A stretch of DNA of 64,000 nucleotides from Seriola aureovittata (lineage: Eukaryota > Chordata > Actinopteri > Carangiformes > Carangidae). The stretch is taken from positions 9,255,501 through 9,319,500 of the forward strand of contig NC_079371.1 of assembly GCF_021018895.1 (NCBI RefSeq). The letters run 5' to 3'. The position numbers were made by a program, and so were the translations under genes. Below, one piece after another: positions 11,412-24,039 of the stretch (position 1 is its first letter; every line of letters begins with the position of its first letter). The notes below the pieces were generated by a model. It was given only the letters and a program-made list of their open reading frames with translations. It had not been told where the DNA came from and did not search any database.

Positions 11412-13804
11412 GTTAGATATGTGTCAAGTCCTTTTTCTCATATGTGAGATAAAACCATAAAATTTCAGGCTGTCGACAGGCAAAGCTTTGCACAGGTGAG
11501 GAATTGAATCTTCCTTATTAAATTCAGTTTGTATGAGATAGAAGAGATTTTCACACTTATGTATTTTTTTATCAAATTAAAATCTTTTTGTGGATGAACA
11601 CAGCAAGACACAGCCAACTTCATATGCCTCCAACTCCGATTTAGAGAAAGAGTAGCAAGCACAACTCATGTTTACTTTGCTCGGCTCTCTTTGGTGCATC
11701 CGTGACTTTACAAGTAAACTACATATTACTCAAAACCTTAAAAGAGAGAGAAGTACTCAGAAAAAGGATTGCTGCTGAGTGTAAAATGAAAACCAAATTC
11801 CATCTAAAAGTCATCACTGGCTGAAATTAGCACAAATATCTGATTTTTTTCTTCATATTTTATCTGAATTTCTAATTAAGTGTCACATCTTGTTCTACTA
11901 CAATGGCCTATAGCATCCGAAGCTATCTGGTTTTGCTGACAAGAATTAACCCTCATCTGATTCCAACCCACCTCTGCAACCTGCTGCAGTACTTAGTGTC
12001 AGAGCTATAAAACAGCTGGAGGCCCCAGCCAGTGAACTGTAGTTATTGATTGTTCGGGGACCACTGCCGGCCTGAGGTGGGTAATTGCATGATGGGCTCC
12101 TTTGCCTGCAGGGACAGACAGAAGCCAGGAGAGAGATGGTCACATTGTGTCCTTAATGAACACCAGCAGGTTGCCTCACAACTTTGATAGCAGCAAGTGG
12201 TGCAGTGGTAGACCTGCCCGCTTTGATAAGGGATTTAAAGAGTCTAGCCTGAATGTTTATTGGACCAAATAAAGTAAGACATGGGTTTATCTTTCAGGTT
12301 GCAGTCAGACTTCAAACTTGGGTCGCTGGCTTCTGGAGGAGAAATTAGATTTGATTTGTGATCAGTTGAGGATTTTGTTGCTCTAGGCTGGCAGTCTACT
12401 CCAAACATAATTGAATTTGGCATCTTCTCAAAAGCTGTCAAACTGCTGTCAAACAACTGCATAGTGAGCATATGACAGTATACTCACTGCAGCTTGAGTT
12501 TCGCTTGTTTAGTGAAGTCCATGCCAAAACAGAGGAGCTTGTGGCAGGAGGATATATAGTGAGAAAACTGGAAACATGCAGCCCAAACCACAGATGTACA
12601 ATACAACCAGCCACGTGACAGGGATGACAAAATGTAGGCAGTGCTGTACAGTACTGTGTGGCAGAAAACTGTGAGAAACTATGAGAAATAGTTGGTCTCA
12701 AACCCACAATTTTTTCCTGCAAAGACTTCCAGCCTTTATAGATTCCTTTAAGTGCCAGTTACCCGGCTGACAGTCTGCCAGAAACTGCAGCGCTTCGAGT
12801 TTTTGCTGCTAAATGAGCAAACATTTCAGTACAAATGAATCAATGACCCTTTGTTTGCTTCAGTCTTAATGACATCTAGTAAAAGACAGAAGTGGGAGCT
12901 CTTTTTAAAAAGCTTTTTCTGTTAAGGAAACGGTTTCTGCACAGTTCAACAATTCCCCCCATAACCTGCAGATTAGCTTTGTCCTCTGGGTGATTCTCTC
13001 TTTCATGTAATCTACTTTGAAGGAGAAAAGAGGAAAGACATACTGCCACCACTGCATTGTTTCTGCAGATATGAGGGGTCTTGTGGCCTTTGTCTTGTAA
13101 AAATGCTGAGGCGAGTTAATAGGAAGCGTCTTCCCGGAGGTCGAAGGTGGCCGTGTCCTGTCTCAAGGACTGGCCAATGTGAGAGCTTGTCATTTATCTT
13201 TCAGTTTAGTATTAGCCATCATCATAACACAGAGACAAAATAATAAATTGCCTATCATACACTATACGTGATACAGCATTTGAGCGACATTTTGCAGAAT
13301 GACTGCTTGACTCTTCCTCCAAATGTTTCTCTGTTTTATTTGTTAGAGAGAGAGCTCTTCCTCTAAAAAATAAAACTGTCACTCACTGGTTTGAAGAGTA
13401 TGAAAGTGATTTGAATCATATGCTGGAACGGTGTTCATCCCTCTAACAGAGTTCAGAGACTTGTAGAATCAATGCCAAGGTGCACTGAAGCTGTTCTGGT
13501 GGCACGTGATGGCCCAACACCTTACTAAGCCACTTTGTTGGTTTTTCCCCAAATCTGTCGTCCGTCTGTGCTTCTCTATTATTGGTATGGTTCAACTGCG
13601 TCCTGTCTTACGCTCTCTCACATAAAGTTGGAACCCCTGGTCAGTTTTATCTGGTGACAATTCCAGTAAGGATTGTTCAAACAGTGTTTGCAAAAAGAGA
13701 GAAAGGCAGCGTTATTTTGTGGAATAATATGAACAGAAAGTAAGAAGGAAACTATGGAGCTGCAGAGGCAGAATATGGTCAATCTGTTCTGTAGCAAATT
13801 TCAG
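11412..13804. other. No recognisable gene
   Basis: Ordinary sequence. Around 11945-12145 it is locally GC-richer, with a short minus-strand frame that matches nothing I know. GTGGTGCAGTGGTAGAC at about 12197 resembles a tRNA-type A-box, but no B-box follows, so I do not call a SINE. Confidence 0.5.
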
Positions 13805-13860
13805 TTTTATATCCAGTAAACTCAGTTTTATTTATGTAGCCAAATATCAAATTTGCCTCA
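13805..13860 (+). repeat. Short teleost repeat fragment ('TTTTATTTATGTAGCCAAAT')
   Basis: TTTTATTTATGTAGCCAAAT followed by TTGCCTCAAGG resembles the widespread fish repeat motif 'TTTATTTATATAGCGCCAAATCACAA...TTGCCTCAAGGC'. Only about 55 bp match; the rest has decayed beyond recognition. Confidence 0.45.
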
Positions 13861-15139
13861 AGGGGTCAAGACTGTAGTTTTATTTTAAAATGTTAAATAT
13901 TCTAATAATAGCAACAGGCTCAATACAGTCAATAAGACATCATTTGGTAAATCTTACAATGAAACTGGTCAAACTGCAAGATAGCCGACCAAAGTTTCTG
14001 ACATGGCAGAAATACACTAGTTGGGCTTATTAATCTGTACAGTGTCTGCCTGGCTTCAATGAGCATGAAAGTAAAAGTTTAGCTGGGTAAGCCTCCAACT
14101 GAAATGATTTCAGCTTCAGCTGGTCGGTTCACAACACTTCAATCAGCAGGTTCTCCAAATAGTATTTCAATATAGGCTGTGATTTTAGAATATGGTTTCT
14201 GGTGAAATTAGTAATAGATTAAACCAGATATTTTAAAACTCTTTTCTTAGATGGATTTTCCTCTCAAATGAAATGCAAATAAGAATTCATGGTTTGGTGA
14301 ACACATTACTTCTGTACTGGGTAAAGCAACTGAAGACAGAGCAACCTCAAAATTGAAAAATGCTTGTTATCAATTGTAATCACTATAATACCTCAAAGCT
14401 CCAACGCCAGATACAAAAGCCATCCTTAACTGTTGTTTGTGCTCCAGAATATCAATTTAGCATTGACCCTAACAGTGCACACATCCTCTGATGTCAGCAA
14501 GCAAGACAGATGGACTCTATGAGTGGGGGTTATTTGACTGAAGTAAACTAACCTGTGATTTGGGATTTGATGGTTGAAAGGATTGTTGGCTTGAATCAGT
14601 CCCGAAAGAAGTTAACCCAGGCATGAACTGCAGGAGTAATAGACTGGAGGAATGCAAGCGGTTGAGCACTGAACACCCGTGTCCAACAGACAAACTCACT
14701 CAAACAGGTCAAATCTGCTCAGCTTCAATTTAAAAAACTGAACATTTGCTCTTCATTTGACATTTCTTAACCTATTTTCCCCACAAAACAAGCAAATGTC
14801 CTTTTTGTTGTCCCACTAATCCCTATACAGTTTGTCAGAGATTATTAAATCCTTGGCTTTAAATGGAATTTCTGACACTAATCTGATTTACAAGCATGTC
14901 TGTATAAATCAAATTTCATTTAGCATTTCTCAGAGGCATTCATAAAACCAGAGGTGGCTGGACCTTTTCTCTGCATACTGTGTTCTATGTATGTTTTTAT
15001 CTGTGTATTTAAGTATCAAATATCCATGAACTGATGGTTCTTTTGTTTATTTGTTGACAGATGTCATTCTAGCTATCCGGTACTTTATTTTTGGGCTAAC
15101 TCTTATGTATTGTACTTTTATTTTTACAACTGTGGACTC
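13861..15139. other. No recognisable gene
   Basis: AT-rich sequence with short frames only; no transposon signature or domain seen before the LINE fragment begins. Confidence 0.55.
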
Positions 15140-16075
15140 AATAGTACCAGGAAGTCGCTGTCAACAAGGAATTCGAGTGGACCATATTCAGAGCCGCCAT
15201 TGTGGAGGCGGCTCTGGAGTTGCAGTAAGAAGGTCATAAATTCATGTGGCAGCAACCTGAGAACCTGCTCATGGAAACCAATGGCAAGGGAGGCTATCAA
15301 ACTGAAGGAGGCCTTTTGGGCATGGTGAGCCAGTAGTCTCCTGAAGAAGCAGATGGGTACCAGAGAGCCAGAAGGGCTGCAGCTGTGGAGGTTGCGGATG
15401 CAAAAACTCGGGTGTGGGAAGGGTTCAGAGAAGCTATCAAAAAGGACTTTCAGTTGGCCTCGAGGAAATTCTGGCAAACCATCAGACGACACAGGGTGGG
15501 AAAGCAGAGCTTGGCCATGGCTGTGTTTAGCTGGGGAAGAGAATGGTTACTCTGAGTAGGGATATCGTCAGGCGGTGGAGGGAACACTTTGAGGAACTCC
15601 TGAACCCTGCCAACATATCCTCAGAGGAGGAGGCAGTTTAAAGACTCAAAACCTCACTCTACCTCACTATCTCTGGAAAGGATCTCTTAGTCACGAACCT
15701 CCTCAGTGGCAATAAGCCAGGTGCGGATGAGATTTGCCCTGAGATGCTTAAGGCTCCGGAAATTGGTTGCCTTGGCTGACATGCCTCTTCAGTGCCACAT
15801 GGAGGTGGGGCCAGTGACTGAACTGGCAGACCAGAGTGACAGTTCCCTGTATTTAAAAAGGGGGACCGGAGGGTGTACTTCAGTTATTGGGGTATCACAC
15901 TGACCAGCCTCCCCAGGAAAGTTTACGCCAGGGTGCTGGAAAGGAGGCTCTGAACAATTATCGAACCTCGGATCCAGGAGGAGGATTGCGGATTACGACC
16001 CGGGCATGGTACAATAGACCAACTTCTTCACTGGAGTTGGGTTTACTTGTTCATGGTAGACAAAACAAAGCTGTG
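15140..16075 (+). pseudogene. Decayed non-LTR retrotransposon (LINE) ORF2 fragment
   Basis: The translation, followed across frames, matches the linker and start of the reverse-transcriptase domain of a LINE family widespread in fish. Recognisable blocks in order are: KEFEWTIFRAAIVEAAL (about 15166-15220); RTCSWKPMAREAIKLKEAF in another frame (about 15260-15316); a run with AKTRVWEGFREAIKKDF and RKFWQTIRR (about 15340-15490); IVRRWREHFEELLNPANI (about 15560-15615); LLSGNKPGADEICPEMLKA (about 15697-15755); KKGDRR (about 15856); GITLTSLPRKVYARVLERR (about 15890-15947); IIEPRIQEEDCG and a WVYLFMVD remnant near the right edge. At least four in-frame stops and several frameshifts show it is dead. 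The FADD catalytic block and C-terminus are missing, so the copy is truncated at both ends. The exact LINE clade was not determined. Confidence 0.9.
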
Positions 16076-16600
16076 AAAGCACTGGCTGTCAGTGTGATGT
16101 GTCATATTGAGATTTTTTTCCAAATTTTTTGTCAAATAAGATGAGGCATCCTTTAAAGGCCAGAATGCTCATGATAACATGCTAATGTATGGCATTATGG
16201 AGGAGGAGTAAAATAATAAATAGGCAAAAAGTAGCGGACAGGGCTCAGAAAGCACATGACCATGATTGCTTGCCATTTCATGTGACATTAACGCATATTT
16301 TTGGAAAATCCCACACAGCCTTAACCTTTAAAATAGAGGTTAAGTTCAGACACCAGGCAGAAGCCAATGTGCTGTACAATATATCAGAAAATGTTTTGAG
16401 GCAGTGAGCTAATATCCCTTGAAAAAGCAAATGAGGCGGAGTAACAACCATGTTAAGATGATCTCGCCAGCAGTCAGGGGAGACTATTATTTGCGGTTAA
16501 ATGATTTTGATAGATTCCCTCTCGCTCTCCACCTCTCACTTTAGAGATTTCAGCAGGTGCACATATGCATGAACACAAGTACATTCACCCACACAGAGTC

Positions 16601-16601
<1 letters not shown>

Positions 16602-16673
<72 letters not shown>
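16602..16673. repeat. (AC)n microsatellite
   Basis: An uninterrupted AC dinucleotide tract of about 36 units, the longest dinucleotide repeat in the window. It produces an artificial His-Thr repeat in the overlapping plus-strand frame. Confidence 0.98.
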
Positions 16674-16675
<2 letters not shown>

Positions 16676-17989
16676 GGGAGTCTCAGCTTAGTGCTGGAAG
16701 GTACATCATGTTATTTTTCCAAATGTGGCGTGAGTAAATCCAAACCACATGATTACATCAAATAGAAGTGTGTACAATTTAGACACTGACAATTCTCTAA
16801 AAACAGACACGTTTTGAAAACTGAGGCTGGCAGAACACACACTGAAGATAAAGTAGCATTAAAAGATGAGCTTTTTCATATGTTACGTTTTCTTTGCCTC
16901 TAATAAATCTAAAGCACATTTTCACACATTTCTACAACAATGATTACACTGTTGATAATCTAGCAGTCCTGAGGATTTAGGGGTCATTGTGGTTTTTTGT
17001 TGTGTGTACAGACACAGATTCAAGGCCTTTGTGATGAAATATTGTATATATTTGTCTACTGGCGATGTATCTGTTTTCATAACGTGCCCTATTCTCACAA
17101 CTGATCTATGATGTTTTCTGACAGGACAGTCTTGTGAAGGACCCCATAAATCACACTCAATATTTCCCAAAGATGCATAAAGTTGGAGCCCTCTTGGGTT
17201 GATGCCAAGTTGAAATCTTTTTTTTTTTTTCCCTTAAAAAAAACTTGAATAATCTGTACGGTGTTTTTTCAAATGTTGGGTGATGAATTTTATGTTTTCT
17301 TCTACAAAAGTGCAGATGCATCATATCAGTATGAACTATAAGCATCTGCTTTACCAACCAGTGGTTTCTGTGTCACGCAGATAAATTCCTGCAGTCAAAG
17401 TTAATTATCGCCAGAAGGACAGAACATCTGAACTCAGTGCACACCCAGCATTTGTTCTACCCCTTCATCTCTATCCAAAGCAAGAATAGTCCTTAAAATA
17501 CTGAATAGATTGTAAAACAGGATGAAAGCAATGGCAACAAGATATAATCTGTTTTAATGTGTGTTCCTAATGTGTGTTACAGTATATATATCTTGCACAA
17601 AAAATATTAATGAAATGCTTTTTATTAGCAATTTTACAGAGCATTTGCAATCCCACTGCACCCAAAAATTGTTTTCTGCTGCAAGATCTGCTGATCACAG
17701 TAGTTTTAAGTAAATGAAGTCCTCTGTAGTCCTTATGCTAATGGACAGCAAAGGGAGGAAGGAAGAAAACACTAGTGAGCTTCTCATTATGCATGAGAGT
17801 CCTTTCAAGTTATTATTATACAAAGGTTCAAATGACGGAGTGGTTGCATTGCAATGATTCCTTTAAAAACTGTTTCACCTGCAATTTGCCTTATAATTTC
17901 ATTCAATCTTCACACATTTATAACAATCCATAACTATATTAACCAAAAACTCAGGCTTTACCTATTTAATTTCAATCATTTTAATATTT

Positions 17990-18012
17990 AAAAAAAAAAA
18001 AAAAAAAAAAAA
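17990..18012. repeat. Poly(A) run
   Basis: About 23 consecutive A. No recognisable retroposon immediately upstream. Confidence 0.9.
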
Positions 18013-18986
18013 CACAAAATTACTTTCAAGTAGGAAGGCAGACAAAGTTGAAGAAATGCACCTCTTGAGGTTTTTTGACCTCAAGACAGTATTTATCAAT
18101 CTACCATCTTCTGCAGACTGAACACTGTCTGTAACAACAGCTGTGAGAAACCCAGGAGGCAAAACTCCATCATGACTGACTTACAGCACCTGTTCTATTG
18201 GACATTATTTGTCTGGAGAAAAGGATTATGCTCTGCCAACAAGCCCCCTCTACTCCCACTCATTCATGCCATCATGACTCCCATACAGACACGGCACTAT
18301 GGTTAAAGTAACCTGAGGAGAAATGAACTTCTTCCAACAAGCCAGTCTTTGCACGAGTTCATTCAGTTCCTCATTTATTCAAGCTGCCATCTGGTAAATC
18401 GGCATTTCCTGGCTGCTTCTTGGCCACGACCTTCATCCCAGAGTCCCAACTGAGTTCTGCATGCACCTGTAATCCATACATACAGTGTGGCTTGTATTGG
18501 TGGCCTGCTGTGAATGGATGGCTTGAAAAGAGGTGTACTCTTCAACTCATTACATGATCTATTTAAAAACCTGAGTGCAGATGCTAAGGCAGGCTGATTA
18601 AATGATGGCTGATATCCTCAGCCAATGTGCCTTTTACCCATGAGAAGGCACCTGTGTCACTCAGTGTTGCAGCAAAGCAATCCTCAACTTAAATCCTGCC
18701 TGGTTAACTCTCTGCGTGTGTGCGACAGTTTTAGCAACTACACTGAGTAGAGGGGAAGCAAGCTGTGTGAATCCATCTGTCTGTTAAGTGTGATACCTCA
18801 GACATGGAGGGATGATGCTGTTTATGTTGTTCCTACTGTATGTGCCCGTGTTAGCAGGAACAGTTTTAATTCCATATGCTGAGAACATTTCTAACAATTT
18901 CTGTTATTCATTTGTTTGGAAGTCCTGTCGAATCCAGTTATATTATATTTGAGAAGATATTTGTTATGGCTGACATTTTCACTCGA

Positions 18987-19682
18987 GCAGCATGGCTCTA
19001 GATCTAGCAGCTGCAGCGTAGCTCTATGGACTGCAATCTTGGTTGCTCATGTTGGTCCAAATTGAAATATCTCAACAACTATTGGATGACATTCATTCAT
19101 TAAGCTTTCCCCAGGGGATGAAGCTTTATGACTCCCTTATTTATTATTCTTGTAGCACTCTCAAGACATTTTAGTTTTTTTGATGGAAATTTCTTGACAA
19201 CTACTTGATTGATTGCCACAAAATTTGGTGCAGATATTCATGGTGCCCAGAAGTTGATCCCTTGACTATTTATTTTGCACCATTAGGGTCATTCCCATTA
19301 GCTTCTGCATTAGTACAATGAACAATATTATGGTGTGTTCTGACAAAACGCAAGGCAAAAGCTAGAGTCAACGGAAAGAAGTAAATGGATACAATTAGGT
19401 GCAACGTTGAGGTGATAAAATCGAGGCAAAGACACATCTGTGTGAGTTGGAACTTGAACTAAACACACACACACAGTCTGTTGTTAGCTAGCTAAGAGCT
19501 AACATATACAACAAACAACAAATAAAGGTGAAACTTTACTCTTCTGAGCACACCTTTACACATGCTAAACATCAGTATGTAAGCATTTTCACTATGAGAA
19601 TGTTAGCAAGCTAAAGTTAGCCCTTACATTAAAGCATCCTGTCCCTCACTGAGCCACTAGCATAACTGTAGTCTTGTTACAT
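18987..19682 (-). repeat. Family A interspersed repeat, copy 1, interrupted
   Basis: Read against the two plus-oriented copies, this one is inverted. Its left part has AGCAGCATGGCTCTAG, TGGTCCAAATTGAAATATCT and CAACAACTATTGGATGACAT, then CACAAAATTTGGTGCAGATA with TTCATGGTGCCCAGAAG. The right part has ACATGCTAAACATCAGTATG and GAGCCACTAGCATAACTGTA, the far end of the family. Between them, about 19330-19540 does not match what I remember of the family. It begins GGTGTGTTCTGACAAAACGC, possibly a second inserted repeat. The family is abundant in percomorph fishes; its transposon class is unknown to me. Confidence 0.75.
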
Positions 19683-20790
19683 CTGTGATGGTGAGAAAAT
19701 ATGAGCACTTACGAACATGACAAAAAATTTTGCGTTTTGTAGCTAAAGTGGTATTGCAGACTTTAATGTGAGCTCTCCCTGTAATGTTTAGCAAGATGTG
19801 ATGATGTAGATGAATATTTTCAATGTTTTCATTCAACAGTCCATAAATAGCAAAACTATCAGATATCTAGATTTCTCTGTTTGGGAAGAACGTATCAAAT
19901 CACTTGAGAAAAGTGTAAGTCCAATGGTTTAACATGAAGGAACTGTGATGAGCTTCACTCCAAAGAGAGACATTAATAATAAAAGCTACACATCAAGCAT
20001 GTAAGATCTTAAAAGCTTTGTGACACAAAATGTTGTAGGAGTCACATCACAGGCGTTAACACTCAGCTTAAGCGATTAAAAAGCTGTTCTGTCTGCGCAT
20101 CTCCCCAGCAACAGAAGTTTCTCATGAAGGAGAATCTCATTATTGCTGCCATTATGTGACACCAGAGCAGATGCTTCTTTGAGGAAATTATTGCCATTTG
20201 GAAAACTGGTTTTAATGGATACACTGTCATCACTTCAGAGCAACTCTTTGGAGCACGAGGGGAACAAGGCGGAGTGACAAACTCAATTAATCACACTCTG
20301 GCTTGTTCACCGCAGGCTCAGGATGGTGGCTTTGTACCTTGATGCTCATTATAGCTCGCTTCCTGATGTATGAAATAGAAATGGCACCCTAAATGTTTTG
20401 GCTTTTGTTTAAGGCTCATTTATGTTTAGCCATTCATCATGTTAATCGACTCTCTACACTTTGTTGTGCTGATTTTGTGTTTTTAAAATCCATTTTTCAT
20501 GTCATACCTGAGTCACTTTAATAGCATCCTGACTCTGAGTTTAACATCAACATTTTTAAAAGCACGTTCAACAAATCACTGAAAACAAAACAATGACTAT
20601 AAGTGTGTTGGCAGCTGATGAGAAAGCTATTTTATGGATGATTAATGTAGAAATTTACACAATGAAACAACTTTTATTATACTACAAAACTTGCCTTAAT
20701 GGCTGCCTGTGTGTCTCTATTTTTAATTCAACTTGTCTGCTGCATTTTGTTAAATTACAAAGCAAAGTATTACACAAGTTAAATAGGATT
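19683..20790. other. No gene; possible conserved non-coding block at about 20085-20380
   Basis: The part 20085-20380 has no repeats, balanced composition and a GACAAACTCAATTAATCACA segment with a homeodomain core. It stands out from the AT-rich flanks. No open coding frame or domain is visible. The remainder shows nothing recognisable. Confidence 0.3.
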
Positions 20791-21227
20791 ACTGCCTCGT
20801 GGTTGTACGCCTCCACCAACATGCCAAGTTGCAGGAAATATGGTCACAATCTCCTTTTCCTGAGTTACAGCATTGAATAATGGTCAGAGGTGTTTTTGCA
20901 AGACATCATGATGAAGTTGTTTTTTGATCATTTGGATATAAAATGTCATCACTTCATCATTTTATCCTTTTAGACATTTGTGTTGAATTGTGTCATAATT
21001 AGCATATGAATTTGTGAGTTATGGCCAAAAACACATTTTGTGAGGTCACAGTGACCTTGAACTATGACCACCAAAACCTAATCAGTTCTTCCTTGAGTCA
21101 CAATGAATTTGAAGAAATTCCCTCAAGATTTTACTGAGATATCGTAATCACAAGAATTGGATGGACGAATGGACAACATGAAAACATAATGCCTATGGCC
21201 CTGCCTGTCGCTGGCGTGGAGGCATGA
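20791..21227 (+). repeat. Family C interspersed repeat
   Basis: It begins ACTGCCTCGTGGTTGTACGC then CTCCACCAAC. The body has GTGAGGTCACAGTGACCTTG, ACCACCAAAACCTAATCAGT, GAATTTGAAGAAATTCCCTC and ACTGAGATATCGTAATCACA. It ends ATAATGCCTATGGCCCTGCC then GTCGCTGGCGTGGAGGC. This is a nearly full match, from memory, to an abundant fish repeat. GCCTCCAC close to the left edge is inverted as GTGGAGGC at the right edge, so short terminal inverted repeats are plausible. Confidence 0.8.
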
Positions 21228-21944
21228 AAATTATAAGCTTTTATTCTTATGAAGTATTCCATACTTTTATCACCTTAAGTCTTTGACTTGAACAGAAAAA
21301 GAATCTCCTCTTACAATGCTCAAAACTCATGTCTGTAATAAGGCTATAACCTGGGAAAATGAATTGCAAGTAGAAACTGTTTGCTTTAAGGGTGAATACT
21401 TATTCTCTGATTATTACTTTAAATCTGCATGTTTTGCTGCCAAACTGTTCATACAACCAATGATGACTTTTCCTTTTTCAGCCTGTATTCTAGTTTTTCA
21501 CTGATGTCGTCAGATGCAAGCTGCTCTTCTTTCCCATTTCTTCCTGATTCATTCAGAGAGCTGCAGTGTGGATATGAAACCCAGCTGTGACGGGCTCACA
21601 GCTGTGCGCCTGCATCAGCTGCTGCTGCACAGAGGCTGCGCTCCAGAACAGACACCAACAACCGTGCTGCATTAGTGTCATCTGGCACAGAGGAAGAAGC
21701 ATCTTTCACTGTCTTCATCAATAATCTACATGTGCTGCACTTTATTTTAATTTCCAACTGTTATGTTTCCTCAGCCAAAACTCAAAGATCCCTTATTCCC
21801 CTTAAACATCACTTTAGCACAGTGGGTCTGGGGGCTAGGACACCATTGGGGGGGTGGGGGGGCACAGAGTCACTGCAGGAGGGCACATGGATGACCAGCT
21901 GAAAAATATGCAGTGAAACTAAGAAAATAAACAAATAAGAACTT
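21228..21944. other. No assigned gene; exon-like patch at about 21559-21663
   Basis: A pyrimidine-rich tract (CTTCTTTCCCATTTCTTCC) leads into ATTCAG|AGAGCTGCAG, which looks like a splice acceptor. It is followed by a locally GC-rich frame of about 37 codons with CDGLTAVRLHQLLLHRGC, ending in TAG. I recognise no protein. After it come a G-rich patch (about 21825-21865) and ordinary sequence. Confidence 0.2.
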
Positions 21945-22300
21945 GATGATTCTATCGTTGTGACTATGGGATGGGGATCAAGAACCAGTTCCAGTTGAGA
22001 ACCAGTTCTAAATGCTCCAAACCATTGGAGTTGTATGCCCCCAAGCTTATCAATTACTTTAAAGCAAGTTGCATAGGGCTCCGCAAATAAAGACCCCGCC
22101 TCCCCCTCATGTTAAAGCTCATGTTAAAAGCAGTGTCAGCGTTTAAACTTTGATGAGAGCATGAAGCAGAACTATCCTTCTGGTCACGAAAAGACCACTT
22201 GTTCTCTCCTCTCCAAGTTTAATGTCAGCAAATAATGTTCACATTAAGTGTTAGTTCGTATTGCATCTCCCTCTACACTGTCCGTCTCTCTGACCTATCT
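21945..22300 (+). mobile_element. Possible hAT-like repeat ('GAACCAGTTCCAGTTGAGAA')
   Basis: GGGATGGGGATCAAGAACCA followed by GTTCCAGTTGAGAACCAGTT, then CTCCAAACCATTGGAGTTGT, resembles a fish DNA-transposon family whose ends read 'GGGGATCGAGAACCGGTTCC'. No transposase is visible and the right boundary is uncertain. Confidence 0.4.
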
Positions 22301-22319
22301 GGGCAGTGCATTTCTAGGT

Positions 22320-22400
22320 CTGTTCTGTGAGGCACTGACTGCAATCTGATCACCCAAAATGCATTTTAATCCCAGGTGTAAATGGGGTATTTAAGAGCCA
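22320..22400 (+). repeat. Short repeat fragment ('CCCAAAATGCATTTTAATCC')
   Basis: ATCTGATCACCCAAAATGCA then TTTTAATCCCAGGTGTAAAT and GGGG recalls a fish interspersed motif of the form 'GATCCGATCGCCCAAAACGC ... CAGGTGTAAACGGGG'. Short and diverged. Confidence 0.35.
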
Positions 22401-24039
22401 CTTCTCTCCGAGTTTCAAATATAATATCCAGCTCCACACCAAAATGTGTGTGTCCTTATTGTTATTTCATCAGGATATATGAATGATGCATGTGCACTAG
22501 AGGGCTGTTTTCACATTCATCTGCTGAGGGGGAAACGTTTCTTTCTCCTTATCCTAAAATTTGAGGTTAAGACCTGCATTTACGAGCAGTGCAAGTTTTT
22601 TGACATCAACTAGTTTGGATGCCAAATGTGGTAGAACACGCAGACTTGAAGCCAAAAGTGCTTATCAGTGAAGTACAATACATCAGTTCTTATAAATGTA
22701 ATTCACTGAAATTTTGTAGAAAAAAACCCCCCCAAAAAAACACACACACAAATTATTACTCAAAGCTGATTATTTTAAATATAAACTGTTGTTTTACTTG
22801 AAGCCCCCCCTGCCAAATTTTTTACAGTTTGACATATTTGTTCCAACCTCTCCTTAAATGTACATTACACTTGAAGTGACTGAAAATTCAAATCCAAGAC
22901 GCCACTTTCTCTGCAATGTTTGTGCCTGACAAAGATCCTTTCTTTGTCCATCGTTTCAAAACATAAAGTCATGTTGTTTGTTTAATTTTTACATTTTGAA
23001 GCTTAAGACAAGAATCGTGAGCCCTAGTCTTTTTAAATCTTTAGTGGGTGCACCATTGCATCACACGCAAAACTTGTAGATATCCTGTGCATAATTTAAA
23101 CACGGCATGGAAAGTTTTTGTACTGTTAAGACTCATAATGTCTGAGACAAAACGAGTGCACCTTGATGTGCAGTTGATCAAACCTTGGTAAACCTGTGGC
23201 GATAAACCACAGCTACTCCTCCATGCAAAACCCTGGAGATCCCTGTCAGATTGGATTTTGTGAAACCATCAGGCTGTAACATGAGGAGGGGAGCTTTTTT
23301 TATGTGCATCATGTCCACAATAGGACTCTGATCCACCTTGTTCAAGCTATGGCGCTGACAGCTATCTCTCACACTGGTCCTAAATAATTAAAGGCACTTA
23401 GTCTGTCAGCGGTCATTAGGGACTTGGTCCACATGTTTGATTCTGGGTCAGAAAGAGACAATGCTAGCTTAAGAAGTATTGAGAAATCTTTGTAAGACAT
23501 GTTCCTCCCAGGGCTGTGAGGGAAAATAGCCAAGAGAGATTTTTTTAAACTATTTTGGCAGAAGGAATCTGCTGAGGATTTATGTTTAACATCAGGCTTC
23601 ACACACATACAGGTCCAAACATTCATACCAGTCTTAGTGATATTCAGCTAAGCCCGGACAGACAGAATCCATTTTTTCTTCTCCACCTACGCAGGGAGGT
23701 CAAAGGTCAGCTTAGTTAACTACAGTATCTCTTTCACACTATGATGCCATTTTCCATTTGGTAATGCAATGAATGTTCCTCAGTAAAGGATGAGGTTTAA
23801 AACCACACCATGGACTATCAACTCAGCTAGAGTTTTCGAAGTGTTTCTTGAGCATCTGCATGTATGCATTGTAAAATATCAGCACTTTTCCATTTCAGGA
23901 AACAGAGATTATTCATTTTTGCAAATGTCAGAAAATACAGGACTCCACCAGACAAGTGTCAAGACATAGGCCTCTTGTTTCTATGAGCTCAGTGTCATTT
24001 TCTTGTTTTTTCTGGCTTGATGAAGAAGAATCTCAGTTC
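22401..24039. other. No recognisable gene
   Basis: AT-rich sequence with C-runs and A-runs near 22725-22750 and short frames only. No domain or transposon end recognised. Confidence 0.55.

Larger units (their letters stand above)
16076..18986. other. No recognisable gene; simple repeats
   Basis: Contains the CA microsatellite listed separately, a T/A-rich patch near 17218-17245 and a 23-base A run at 17990-18012. No coding domain or further transposon seen. Confidence 0.55.

Noticed and set aside
12190..12240. tRNA A-box-like GTGGTGCAGTGGTAGAC
   Set aside because: No B-box or cloverleaf could be found downstream.
16565..16765. His-Thr repeat protein frame
   Set aside because: It is a translation of the (AC)n microsatellite.
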